This document shows positions 17,280 through 24,895 of a stretch of DNA of 36,764 nucleotides, piece by piece. This stretch comes from an uncultured Clostridia bacterium (lineage in GTDB: Bacteria; Bacillota; Clostridia; Oscillospirales; Acutalibacteraceae). The stretch covers positions 1 through 36,764 of the forward strand of contig CALWUW010000022.1 of assembly GCA_944384815.1 (NCBI GenBank), in the 5' to 3' direction. Below the pieces are notes generated by a model. That model searched no databases, had not been told where the DNA came from, and worked only from the letters and a program-made list of their open reading frames with translations. The position numbers and the translations under genes are program-made. Positions within the stretch are counted from its first letter, which is position 1. Each line of letters opens with the position of its first letter.

Positions 17280-18791
17280 ATGAGTATGAGAGGTATTTAC
17301 ACATCGGTTACGGACATTCGCCGGAAAGTCTTTACGGAAGTGGCTCGCCTGGCCTATGAGGGAGGGGATTATTCCCGTGTGGAATCGCTTCCCTATAAGA
17401 TCCTGCCCGGAGAAGAAGCCAAGTACAGAGATTCTATTTTCCTGGAAAGAGCTATCGTAGGAGAACGGCTGCGGCTGGCTATGGGTCTTCCTCTTCGTCC
17501 CATGACGGAACACGCCCCTGTTTCCCAAGGCGTGAACGAAAGCGCCGTAGGTGAAAAATACTACGATCCGCCGCTGGTGAATATCATTAAATTCGCCTGC
17601 AACGCCTGCCCCACTAAGCAATATAGGGTCACAGACGGCTGCCAGGGATGCCTGGCGCATCCCTGCACGGAAGTTTGCCCCAAGCACGCCGTTTCCATCG
17701 TTCACGGCAAATCTGTGATCGACCCGGAAAAATGCATCAAATGCGGAAAATGCAAAGAAGTCTGCCCTTACGGCGCCATTCAGAAAATCGAACGTCCCTG
17801 CGCCGCAGCCTGCGGCATGGACGCCATCGGAAGCGACGAGCAGGGCCGGGCGGTTATTGATTACGATAAATGCGTTTCCTGCGGTATGTGCATTGTAAAC
17901 TGCCCCTTTGGCGCCATCTCCGACAAAGGGCAGATCTTCCAGCTGATCCACGCCATGAAGGAGAACCAGAAGGTGATCGCCATTGTGGCGCCGGCATTTG
18001 TAGGGCAGTTTGGCCCTAAAATGACCCCGGAACACCTGACCGCCGCCATGAAGGAACTGGGCTTTTGGGGTATGGAAGAAGTGGCCGTAGGCGCGGATCT
18101 CTGCGCTATTGAGGAAGCCAAGGACTTTATGCGGGCCGTTCCCGCCGAGCAGCCGTTTATGGCCACATCCTGCTGCCCCTCCTGGTCTGTGATGGCCAAA
18201 AAGCTCTTCCCGGATCTGGCGCCGTATATCTCCATGGCTTTGACGCCCATGGTGCTTACCGCCCGCCTGCTGAAAAAGAAGCATCCGGACTGCAAGATCT
18301 GCTTTATCGGGCCCTGCTCCGCCAAAAAGCTGGAGGCCAGCCGCCGTTCCATTCGCAGCAATGTTGACTTTGTTCTCACCTTTGAGGAACTGATGGGTAT
18401 GTTTGAGGCAAAGGGCGTGCAGCTGGATCAGATCACGGAAGAACGGCCTTTGGAAGAAGGCACCGCCGGCGGCCGCGGCTTCGCCATCAGCGGCGGAGTT
18501 GCCGCAGCGGTAACGGATGTAATCCGGAAACTGGATCCCGAGAGGGAAGTGAAAACTGTTTCCGCCCAGGGGCTGAAGGAATGCAAAAAGCTGCTGCTTC
18601 TGGCCAGAGCCGGAAAATACAACGGCTACCTGCTGGAAGGCATGGGCTGCCCCGGCGGCTGTGTGGCCGGTATGGGCACCCTGCAGCCGGTAAACAAGTC
18701 CACGGCGGCTGTACAAAAATACATGGCGGAAGCGCCGGTGAAAAACAGCGCGGATTCCAAGTATGAAATTGATTTGAGCCTTTTGGACTGA
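17280..18791 (+). CDS. Group B-type monomeric [FeFe]-hydrogenase
   Basis: Catalyses H2 evolution or uptake with ferredoxin-like partners. The 503-residue protein has an N-terminal region rich in [4Fe-4S] sites: a Cys cluster near 107-133, CIKCGKCKEVCP (152-162), further cysteines near 174-178, and CVSCGMCIVNCP (198-208). The H-cluster motifs follow: TSCCPSW (296-302), IGPCSAKK (344-350) and EGMGCPGGC (453-461). GPC instead of MPC and this Fe-S layout point to group B rather than the classic CpI type. The start ATG at 17280 has GGAAGGAG nine bases upstream; an in-frame ATG at 17211 lacks a site. No maturase (HydEFG) is in the window. Confidence 0.92.
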   Translation: MSMRGIYTSVTDIRRKVFTEVARLAYEGGDYSRVESLPYKILPGEEAKYRDSIFLERAIVGERLRLAMGLPLRPMTEHAPVSQGVNESAVGEKYYDPPLVNIIKFACNACPTKQYRVTDGCQGCLAHPCTEVCPKHAVSIVHGKSVIDPEKCIKCGKCKEVCPYGAIQKIERPCAAACGMDAIGSDEQGRAVIDYDKCVSCGMCIVNCPFGAISDKGQIFQLIHAMKENQKVIAIVAPAFVGQFGPKMTPEHLTAAMKELGFWGMEEVAVGADLCAIEEAKDFMRAVPAEQPFMATSCCPSWSVMAKKLFPDLAPYISMALTPMVLTARLLKKKHPDCKICFIGPCSAKKLEASRRSIRSNVDFVLTFEELMGMFEAKGVQLDQITEERPLEEGTAGGRGFAISGGVAAAVTDVIRKLDPEREVKTVSAQGLKECKKLLLLARAGKYNGYLLEGMGCPGGCVAGMGTLQPVNKSTAAVQKYMAEAPVKNSADSKYEIDLSLLD

Positions 18792-18807
18792 TAAAACACA
18801 AAAAGCA

Positions 18808-18856
18808 GCCCCGGGAAGCGGACGATGCTCTTCCCGGGGCCTTTTGTTTTTTAATT
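18808..18856. terminator. Bidirectional terminator between hydrogenase and lysozyme
   Basis: Perfect 11-base stem (18808-18818 with 18830-18840), T-rich on the plus side; on the minus strand TGC-TTTTT follows, so it can also end the convergent lysozyme transcript. Confidence 0.88.
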
Positions 18857-18899
18857 TTTTCCGCCTGTTCCGAGGCCGAAGCCGGAATCGCTCTGAAAA

Positions 18900-19871
18900 T
18901 CAGGAGACCCGGATGATTTGCCCCGGATAAATACGGTTAGGATCCTGAATCTGGGGATTCAACCGTAAAAGCGCATACAAAGTGGTGCCGAACCGGGCAG
19001 CGATACCGGAAAGGGTATCGCCGGAACGGACGGTGTAAACGGAAGAAGGCGTTTGAGCTTCCTCAATGCGGAGAACTTGCCCCGGATAAATCAGCGAAGG
19101 ATCCTTGATTTGAGGGTTCCACCGCAAAAGGGTCTCCAGGCTTACTCCCACGGTTTTAGCGATGCCGGAAAGCGTATCTCCCGAACGGACAGTATACGTA
19201 CCGGCGGGTTGCGGTTTTTCCGGCTGTTCCGGTGGTTGCGGTTGCTGCGGTTTTTCCGGTTCTGCCGGCTTTGACCACTGGGTCTCGTAAGCAGTATTCA
19301 AATCCACGGGTCCGGAAAAGCCCGGGATCTTCCCGGTGGAAGACGTTTGCTGCACGTCACATTCCCGGAACGGAGAGGACTGGTAATCCGCTAACCAGAG
19401 AGGCCAGGATTCCAACCGTTTGGTGTCCAGCCGATAGGTGAGATAATCCCGGTTGGTGTAATACCCGGTGGGATATTTCTTTTTGATCTCCTCCATAAAC
19501 GCCAGAAGAATATCCGTTCGCTGGGCATTGGTGAACGTATAGCCTTTTTTCTTGGCATATGCTTCGGAAGCGTACTCAAAATCGTAAAAAACCGGAAAAC
19601 GCAGTTTGGCGCCGTAAGGCTCCAACACTTTCAGGCAAACCTGCGCCTCCTGCCGGGCTTCCTTAGGATCCAGCGCGTAACTGAACCAATAAGCCCCCGT
19701 CTGCAATCCGGCTTTCAGGGCACCTTCCATATTGCTGTCAAACCGTTCGTCTTTCTGGCTGATTTCCTTTCCGTAGCCCGCTCGGATAATGGCAAATTCC
19801 ATCCCCGCCTCCCGGGCTTTTTTCCAGTCGATGGAACCGTTGTGAACGGACACATCCACTCCTTTTATCAT
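18900..19871 (-). CDS. GH25 lysozyme with two LysM domains, no signal peptide
   Basis: Muramidase that cuts the MurNAc-GlcNAc bond. The GH25 domain spans about 1-205 with D6 (GVDVSVHNG) and the catalytic DxE pair D97/E99. A proline- and glutamine-rich linker (about 208-225) leads to two LysM repeats (about 227-270 and 279-323), both with YTVRSGDTLSGIA. The protein begins MIKGVDV with no leader or membrane helix, so export would need cell lysis or a holin; there is no holin or phage gene nearby. GGGAGGG precedes the ATG. A sigma-K-like promoter is upstream. See findings for the mother-cell lysis idea. Confidence 0.93.
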   Translation of the reverse strand: MIKGVDVSVHNGSIDWKKAREAGMEFAIIRAGYGKEISQKDERFDSNMEGALKAGLQTGAYWFSYALDPKEARQEAQVCLKVLEPYGAKLRFPVFYDFEYASEAYAKKKGYTFTNAQRTDILLAFMEEIKKKYPTGYYTNRDYLTYRLDTKRLESWPLWLADYQSSPFRECDVQQTSSTGKIPGFSGPVDLNTAYETQWSKPAEPEKPQQPQPPEQPEKPQPAGTYTVRSGDTLSGIAKTVGVSLETLLRWNPQIKDPSLIYPGQVLRIEEAQTPSSVYTVRSGDTLSGIAARFGTTLYALLRLNPQIQDPNRIYPGQIIRVS

Positions 19872-19957
19872 ATAAATCCCTCCCGGCGGCGCAAAGGTCT
19901 ATCCGGCAGGATCTTTCTCCCTGCCGTAAGGAATGCCGCAAAGAAGCGCCGCCTTTC

Positions 19958-19986
19958 CATTCTATGCGTCATAGACTTTCGGGGTC
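19958..19986 (-). promoter_or_regulatory. Possible sigma-K-like promoter of the lysozyme gene
   Basis: Minus strand GCATAGAATG (19958-19967) resembles the sigma-K -10 GCATAnnnTA (one mismatch), with GACC (19983-19986) 15 bases upstream as a weak -35. Weak evidence alone; it gains weight from the similar site before the VWA gene. Confidence 0.35.
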
Positions 19987-20000
19987 ACTTCCTCCGCCGA

Positions 20001-20029
20001 TTGACTTTTCATTTCTTGTTTTCTATAAT
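20001..20029 (+). promoter_or_regulatory. Promoter of the TtcA-like gene
   Basis: TTGACT (20001-20006), 17-base spacer, TATAAT (20024-20029). Transcription should begin near 20036. Confidence 0.85.
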
Positions 20030-20040
20030 ACTTCTAAGCC

Positions 20041-20061
20041 CCGGGGATCCACTATCCCCGG
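20041..20061 (+). promoter_or_regulatory. 5'-end hairpin in the TtcA-like leader
   Basis: A perfect 8-base stem, CCGGGGAT with ATCCCCGG, and a 5-base loop. It would sit a few bases from the predicted transcript 5' end and 17 bases before the ribosome site, so it could protect the mRNA from 5'-dependent decay. Confidence 0.55.
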
Positions 20062-20092
20062 ATGTTTCGGCTCCCCATAAGGAGGAATTATT

Positions 20093-20989
20093 TTGGATTC
20101 TGCGGTTTCCGGCGGCCTTTCGTCCGCCGCCATGATCGAAGCCAGCATTGTAAAAAAGTACAGAAAAACCATTTGGAATCCGTTTATCGCCGCTTTAAAG
20201 GATTACCGGATGCTTCAGCCGGGAGACCATGTGGCGGTTTGCATTTCCGGCGGCAAGGATTCCATGCTTCTGGCAAAATGTATGCAGCACCTTCAAAAAT
20301 ACAGCTCCATGCCGTTTTCTCTTACGTATCTGGTGATGGATCCGGGCTATACGCCGGAAAATCGCCGCCGTATCGAAGAAAACGCCGCCCGTTTGGAGCT
20401 TCCCATTGTGATCCGGGAAAAGCGCATTTTTGAAATTACGGCGGAAACGGCAAAATCTCCCTGCTATCTATGCGCCCGGATGCGCCGGGGCTGCCTGTAT
20501 GCCCTGGCCAAAGAGTACGGCTGCAACAAGATTGCCCTGGGCCATCATTTTGACGATGTGGTGGAAACCATTCTCATAAGTATGCTGTATGGAGCAGAGG
20601 CTAAGACCATGATGCCCAAGATCCACAGCGCCCATTACCCGGGAATGGAATTGATCCGCCCTTTGTATCTGGTGAAGGAAGCCGCCATCCTGTCTTTTCA
20701 GCAATATCACAAATTGGAATTTCTGCAGTGCGCCTGCCGGCTGACGGAAGGCACAGCCCGGGGCGTGCTGGAAAGCAAGCGGCAGGAAATGAAACGCCTT
20801 TTGGCCCAGCTGCGGCAAATGCACCCTTCCGCCGACCGCAACCTGTTTCTCAGTATGCAAAATGTGAATCTGGGCACTTTGATCGGATACCGAAGCGGTG
20901 AAAAAACCTTTTCCTTCCCTGAGGAATACGATCGTCCCGGCTCCCCGTATTACAGCCTGGAGCAGGCAGAAATGGAACAGGATCTGTGA
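20093..20989 (+). CDS. TtcA-like tRNA 2-thiocytidine synthetase
   Basis: PP-loop ATPase that likely thiolates cytidine 32 in tRNA. It has the PP-loop SGGKDS, a CxxC pair in CYLCARMRRG, the GHHFDDVVET segment typical of the TtcA/TilS superfamily, and a later LQCAC cysteine, giving the cysteines needed for the TtcA [4Fe-4S] cluster. The start is TTG at 20093: AAGGAGG is exactly seven bases upstream, whereas the first ATG (20132) has no ribosome site. Protein length is 298 aa. Some TtcA-like Firmicute proteins have unproven targets, so the substrate is inference. Confidence 0.85.
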   Translation: MDSAVSGGLSSAAMIEASIVKKYRKTIWNPFIAALKDYRMLQPGDHVAVCISGGKDSMLLAKCMQHLQKYSSMPFSLTYLVMDPGYTPENRRRIEENAARLELPIVIREKRIFEITAETAKSPCYLCARMRRGCLYALAKEYGCNKIALGHHFDDVVETILISMLYGAEAKTMMPKIHSAHYPGMELIRPLYLVKEAAILSFQQYHKLEFLQCACRLTEGTARGVLESKRQEMKRLLAQLRQMHPSADRNLFLSMQNVNLGTLIGYRSGEKTFSFPEEYDRPGSPYYSLEQAEMEQDL

Positions 20990-21014
20990 TCCTTTCCGGA
21001 AAGGAACCTTGCCT

Positions 21015-21866
21015 ATGAACAGAACGGATCTTCATACCCATACCACCGCTTCTGACGGGACCCTCTCCCCCTCCCGGCTGGTGGCCCTTGCCAAAAAGGA
21101 AGGGCTTTCCTCCCTGGCGGTGACGGATCACGACACCTTGCAGGGGCTTCCGGAAGCTTTGGAGGCGGGAAAGCGGCTGGGGATCCCGGTGATCCCCGGC
21201 GTGGAGCTTTCCACGGCCATCAACGGAAAAACCGTGCATCTTCTGGGGCTTTTTGTGGATCCTGAAAGCCGTTTTCTCAACGGTTTGCTGGAAGAGATGC
21301 GTTCCCGGCGGCAAGATCGGAACCGCCGGATGCTGAAAGCGCTGCAGGACGCCGGGCTCCCGGTTTTTCCAGAGGATTTTCCTCCCTCCCTGCCTATGCT
21401 TACCAAAACCCACGTAGGCGCTGTGCTGGCCCAAAAAGGGTTTGCTTCCTCGCCTATGGAGGCGGTGCAGCGGTATTTGCTGCCGGGCGGTGTAGGCTAT
21501 GTGCCCAAATCCCGGATCGCTCCGGAAGAATGCGCCGCCGCCATCCGCAAAGCCGGAGGCGCGGTGATCCTGGCCCATGTAAACCAGATCTCTTCCCAGC
21601 CGGAAGAAGCTCTGGCGGCGGCGGAAACCCTTCTTTCCCAAAAAACGGCGGACGGCCTGGAAACCCTTTACTGCCAGTACGATTCCTTCTGGGAACAGGA
21701 AACCCAAAAACTGGCTGAAAAATTCCGCTGTCTGCGCTCCGGAGGAAGCGATTTCCACGGCGATATGAAGCCGGGGCTCTCCTTGGGAAAAGGGTACGGA
21801 AATTTGCGGATCCCTGAGGAATTTGCCAGAGAGATCCAAGCCTTTTGCCGGAAAAACGCCGGCTGA
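21015..21866 (+). CDS. PHP-domain phosphoesterase, RnaAM/TrpH-like
   Basis: Metal-dependent hydrolase with the PHP histidines in DLHTHTTASDG, the TDHDTL motif, and later H in LAHVNQ and SDFHGD. E. coli RnaAM (YciV/TrpH) of this family hydrolyses nucleoside 3',5'-bisphosphates and 5' ends of short RNAs; that activity is inferred here. The ATG at 21015 begins at the family start and follows GGAAAGGA by about 11 bases; the frame is open farther up into the TtcA-like gene but that part is not conserved. It is 25 bases downstream of the TtcA-like gene, probably cotranscribed. Length 283 aa. Confidence 0.9.
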   Translation: MNRTDLHTHTTASDGTLSPSRLVALAKKEGLSSLAVTDHDTLQGLPEALEAGKRLGIPVIPGVELSTAINGKTVHLLGLFVDPESRFLNGLLEEMRSRRQDRNRRMLKALQDAGLPVFPEDFPPSLPMLTKTHVGAVLAQKGFASSPMEAVQRYLLPGGVGYVPKSRIAPEECAAAIRKAGGAVILAHVNQISSQPEEALAAAETLLSQKTADGLETLYCQYDSFWEQETQKLAEKFRCLRSGGSDFHGDMKPGLSLGKGYGNLRIPEEFAREIQAFCRKNAG

Positions 21867-21879
21867 TACTACGAACTTA

Positions 21880-21921
21880 AAAAGCAGCAGAGCCCCTGAT
21901 GGAAGGGAATCGGCTGCTTTT
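21880..21921. terminator. Bidirectional terminator, weak
   Basis: Arms AAAAGCAGC (21880-21888) and GCTGCTTTT (21913-21921) with a long loop. T runs on both strands allow it to serve the convergent phosphoesterase and ABC transporter genes. Confidence 0.55.
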
Positions 21922-21934
21922 CTGTTTCCTGAGC

Positions 21935-21982
21935 TTACACTGTTACATTGTTACACGGTTGCACGGTTACACGGTTACACCG
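21935..21982. repeat. Degenerate octamer array, unit TTACACGG
   Basis: Six units in exact period: TTACACTG, TTACATTG, TTACACGG, TTGCACGG, TTACACGG, TTACACCG. The last unit contains the stop codon of the ABC ATPase gene (minus strand), and the array places TAA stops at every 8 bases, i.e. in all three minus-strand frames. Confidence 0.82.
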
Positions 21983-22739
21983 GCCGGAACACGGTAAAAT
22001 CTCCCTCTTCCGGCGAAGAAACCTGCACCGGGCGCAGGCCAAAATTCCGTTCCGGCAAGCCGCTGGAGATAAAATCCCCGGCTGTCCCGGAAAAGACCAT
22101 AGCGCCTTCCTGCATAACCCAAAATCTGTCCCCCAGCTGCACCGCGTCCTCCAAGCTGTGCAAAGTGGTGACGATAATTTTTCCTTCCTCCCGCATGGAG
22201 CGCAAAAATCCAAACACCCGCTGCCGGTATTCCGCGTCCAGATTGGCTGTCGGCTCATCCAGCAGTACTGCCGGCGTATCCTGGGCCAGGAGCATGGTGA
22301 AAAACGCCATCTGCCTTTCTCCTCCGGACAGATTGCAAACCAGATCCCCGGCATGGGGCAAAACCCCGGATCGCTCCATGGCCCGGCGCACCTTTTCCTT
22401 TTCCCCCTGGGAAAGGCGCCCGGTATAGCCAGTATAGGGCTGACGGCCAAAAGCCGTAAGCTCCTCCACGGTGACCGGGGGCTGGGGAAGCGTTTGGGGC
22501 ATCACTGCCAGCATCCGGGCTCTTTCTGTGGGAGAAAGACCGGAAAGATTTTTCCCGTTCAGAAGGATCTCTCCCTGAAACCGGGAATAGGCCCCGGAAA
22601 TACAGCGGAGAAGGGAGGTTTTTCCACTTCCGTTTTTTCCCAGAAGCACCGTGATCTCCCCCGGAGCCGCCTGAAAATCCACATCCCGCAGGATGGTTTT
22701 CTTCCCTTTGGATAAACCGATCTTTCGGCATTGGATCAT
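21975..22739 (-). CDS. ABC transporter ATP-binding protein, iron/corrinoid (FecE/BtuD) type
   Basis: Powers import by the adjacent permease. Walker A GKNGSGKTS, signature LSGGERQMAFF and Walker B VLLDEPTANLD are complete; 254 aa is normal. The ATG at 22739 overlaps the permease stop by four bases (ATGA), which decides it over an open frame reaching 23000. The 3' end runs into an octamer array that supplies the last codons and stop. Confidence 0.92.
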   Translation of the reverse strand: MIQCRKIGLSKGKKTILRDVDFQAAPGEITVLLGKNGSGKTSLLRCISGAYSRFQGEILLNGKNLSGLSPTERARMLAVMPQTLPQPPVTVEELTAFGRQPYTGYTGRLSQGEKEKVRRAMERSGVLPHAGDLVCNLSGGERQMAFFTMLLAQDTPAVLLDEPTANLDAEYRQRVFGFLRSMREEGKIIVTTLHSLEDAVQLGDRFWVMQEGAMVFSGTAGDFISSGLPERNFGLRPVQVSSPEEGDFTVFRPV

Positions 22740-23734
22740 ACGGCCTCCCTCCTTTTCCGAAGCAGCAGATAGAGGAAAAACGGCGCTCCCATGGCGGCCA
22801 TTAAAATGCCCGCCGGAAGCTCTGCCGGGGAAAAAAGCGTGCGGGCCGCCAAATCCGACAAAATCACCAGCACCCCTCCCGCCAAAGCGCAGAAGGGGAC
22901 CAAAACCCGAAGATCCTGCCCCACAATTCTTCTGGCCATATGGGGAATGATCAGCCCCACAAACCCTAAAAGGCCGGCAAAGGAAACCACCGCGGCGCAC
23001 AAAACACTGGAAAGCACCAAAGCAAAAAAGCGGATCCGGCGCACCTGTATTCCCAGGCTTTGAGCCAGTTCATCCCCCAGACAAAGCAAATTCAGCTTGG
23101 GAGAGAGGATCCAGGCGCACAAAATCCCCAGCAGGATCATGCTTCCCGGCACCGGCAGATCTTCCTTATACACGCCGGAAAACCCTCCGGCGGAAAAGGA
23201 GGCGTAGGAAGAAAGCACCTCGGGATACAGCTGGGAGAAAAAGGAAATTCCTGCGTTAAACAGCGCCGCCACGGCCACTCCCGCCAAAATCACCGTGGTT
23301 TTGGCAAAGATCCGCCGGCCGGTAAAGGAAATTCCCAGCACCGTCATGGTGGTCACCATAGCTCCCACAAACGCGGCCGCAGGCAAAAGGGGATACGCCA
23401 TAGGAAACAGGCACAAAAGCAGCATTACGGCAAACCCGGCTCCGGCGTTTACGCCGATGACACTGGGGCTGCACAAATCGTTATCCGTGGCGCTCTGCAG
23501 CAAAAGCCCAGCCACCGCCAGCCCCCCTCCGGCCAGCAAAGCTCCTATCACCCGAGGCAGCCGAAGCTCAAACAGGATCAGTTCCACGGAAGGATCCCGG
23601 TTTTCACCGAATATCCCATTCCAAAGTTCCTCCACACCAAAGCGGGCGCTTCCCAAAAGAAACCCTGCCAGCATACTGGCAACCAACAGAAGAAAAAGCA
23701 CAAAGAAAATCAACGGCAGCTTTTGCTTAGTCAT
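22736..23734 (-). CDS. FecCD-type ABC transporter permease
   Basis: A 332-residue membrane protein with about nine to ten helices, family hallmarks RVIGALLAGGGLAVAG, GVNAGAGFAV and the C-terminal coupling region GLIIPHMARRIVG. It transports iron-siderophore, haem or cobalamin across the membrane. It overlaps the binding-protein gene by eight bases and the ATPase gene by four, so the three form one operon. Confidence 0.93.
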   Translation of the reverse strand: MTKQKLPLIFFVLFLLLVASMLAGFLLGSARFGVEELWNGIFGENRDPSVELILFELRLPRVIGALLAGGGLAVAGLLLQSATDNDLCSPSVIGVNAGAGFAVMLLLCLFPMAYPLLPAAAFVGAMVTTMTVLGISFTGRRIFAKTTVILAGVAVAALFNAGISFFSQLYPEVLSSYASFSAGGFSGVYKEDLPVPGSMILLGILCAWILSPKLNLLCLGDELAQSLGIQVRRIRFFALVLSSVLCAAVVSFAGLLGFVGLIIPHMARRIVGQDLRVLVPFCALAGGVLVILSDLAARTLFSPAELPAGILMAAMGAPFFLYLLLRKRREAV

Positions 23735-24752
23735 TTTTTTCCTCCAATGGATACAAAAGCTCCGTCAGATACGTATACGCTTCATCCCAGCGGGCATTGG
23801 GCTTGTAATGGAAAAGATCCTTGGGCAGATACCAACAGCGCTGATTTTTCACTGCCTCCAGGTCTCGCCAGCCGCTTTGCTCCAGCACGCTGTTCATATA
23901 CGCCTGCGCTGCCTGTTCGTCTCCCTGGGGAACGATCAGGATCACATCCGGCTGCTTCTGCACCACATGCTCCAGAGAAAGTCCCTGGGACAAAGCTCCC
24001 GCTTCATCGGCAATGTTCACCGCTCCCAGCTCCTGCAGCATGATCCCTACAAAATGATCCTTGGCGGTTTTGGCTTTGGTGGAGGAATCTCCCGAACCCG
24101 CCCGGATAAACAGCACGGACACCGGGTCTTCCATTTGCCCGGCTCTTTCCTCAGCTTCCTGCAGCGCTGCCTCCACCCGTTTCTGCAGCTCCACGCCGTA
24201 GGTCTCATAAGCTTCCGGATTTTCGGTGATATCCGTAAAAATCTTCAGGATGGAAAGGTAATCTTCCACCGTTTCTTCCGTAAAGGCCGCGCAGGGGATT
24301 CCCGCCTGGGAAAGCCTTTCGCAAACCTCTTTTTGGGCGGAAAGATCCGCGGAAGCGATAACAAAATCCGGCTGGCTGGCCACCAGCTGCTCCGTATCGA
24401 TTTTCAGCCCTGCTCCGTCATCCACCAGCAAGGTTCCTTCTTCCGCAAAGCCCCGCTCTACCGAATCTCCCACCGTCACCTGCACAGTCCCTCCTGCCAG
24501 GCCCCACATTTCCGCGTAGGAGGAAAACAGCACGGCCACCTTCTGCGGCCGGGAAGAAAGGGTCACCTGCCGGCCGGTGGAATCGGTAAAGGTATAGGGA
24601 AAGACAGAAGAAGTCTGGGAGGACTCTTCTTCGGAAGAAACTTCCAAGGAAGGCCCCGCAGAAGGTACAGAGGAATTTCCGCCCTGGGCATTACATCCCC
24701 AAAGCAGCACAAACAAAAGTAAAAGAAAAAATGCACCGGATTTTCGAACCAT
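23727..24752 (-). CDS. Substrate-binding lipoprotein of the iron/corrinoid ABC importer
   Basis: Type III periplasmic-binding fold. A signal peptide with lipobox LLWGC (Cys about residue 20 from this start) anchors it outside the membrane. The mature part begins with a serine-rich linker, then FTDSTGRQVTL and the TroA/FepB-type two-lobe pattern. Start: ATG at 24752 has GGAGG five bases upstream; TTG four codons earlier is inside that site. The ligand could be ferric siderophore, haem or cobalamin. Location beside a sirohydrochlorin chelatase favours a tetrapyrrole or its metal, as inference. Confidence 0.9.
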   Translation of the reverse strand: MVRKSGAFFLLLLFVLLWGCNAQGGNSSVPSAGPSLEVSSEEESSQTSSVFPYTFTDSTGRQVTLSSRPQKVAVLFSSYAEMWGLAGGTVQVTVGDSVERGFAEEGTLLVDDGAGLKIDTEQLVASQPDFVIASADLSAQKEVCERLSQAGIPCAAFTEETVEDYLSILKIFTDITENPEAYETYGVELQKRVEAALQEAEERAGQMEDPVSVLFIRAGSGDSSTKAKTAKDHFVGIMLQELGAVNIADEAGALSQGLSLEHVVQKQPDVILIVPQGDEQAAQAYMNSVLEQSGWRDLEAVKNQRCWYLPKDLFHYKPNARWDEAYTYLTELLYPLEEKND

Positions 24753-24792
24753 AAAAACCTCCAAATGTACAGAAATAAAAGCGGTGCGCCAT

Positions 24793-24822
24793 TTTATATG
24801 CGCCCCACAACATTCTGCTCAA
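24793..24822 (-). promoter_or_regulatory. Possible promoter of the importer operon
   Basis: TTGAGC (24817-24822) and TATAAA (24793-24798) on the minus strand, 18 bases apart, in the 143-base gap after the chelatase gene. I see no cobalamin riboswitch in this gap. Confidence 0.45.
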
Positions 24823-24895
24823 AAGGATTCTTTTAAGGCCTTAAACCCGATGCAAGCGGTACGGCAGATCCGATTTCGCAATCAACATCCCGGAA

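Noticed and set aside
17229-18716. 495-codon minus-strand frame opposite the hydrogenase
   Set aside because: Mirror of biased codon use; the plus-strand gene has all H-cluster motifs, a promoter and a terminator.
18900-19871. Lysozyme as a prophage endolysin
   Set aside because: No holin, tail, integrase or attachment repeat is near; neighbours are housekeeping genes. A phage remnant is still not excluded.
23295-24722. 475-codon plus-strand frame opposite the permease and binding-protein genes
   Set aside because: No motif, no ribosome site, and low-complexity basic composition.
24753-24895. Cobalamin riboswitch upstream of the importer
   Set aside because: The gap is too short and lacks a B12-box-like conserved segment; only a plausible promoter is seen.
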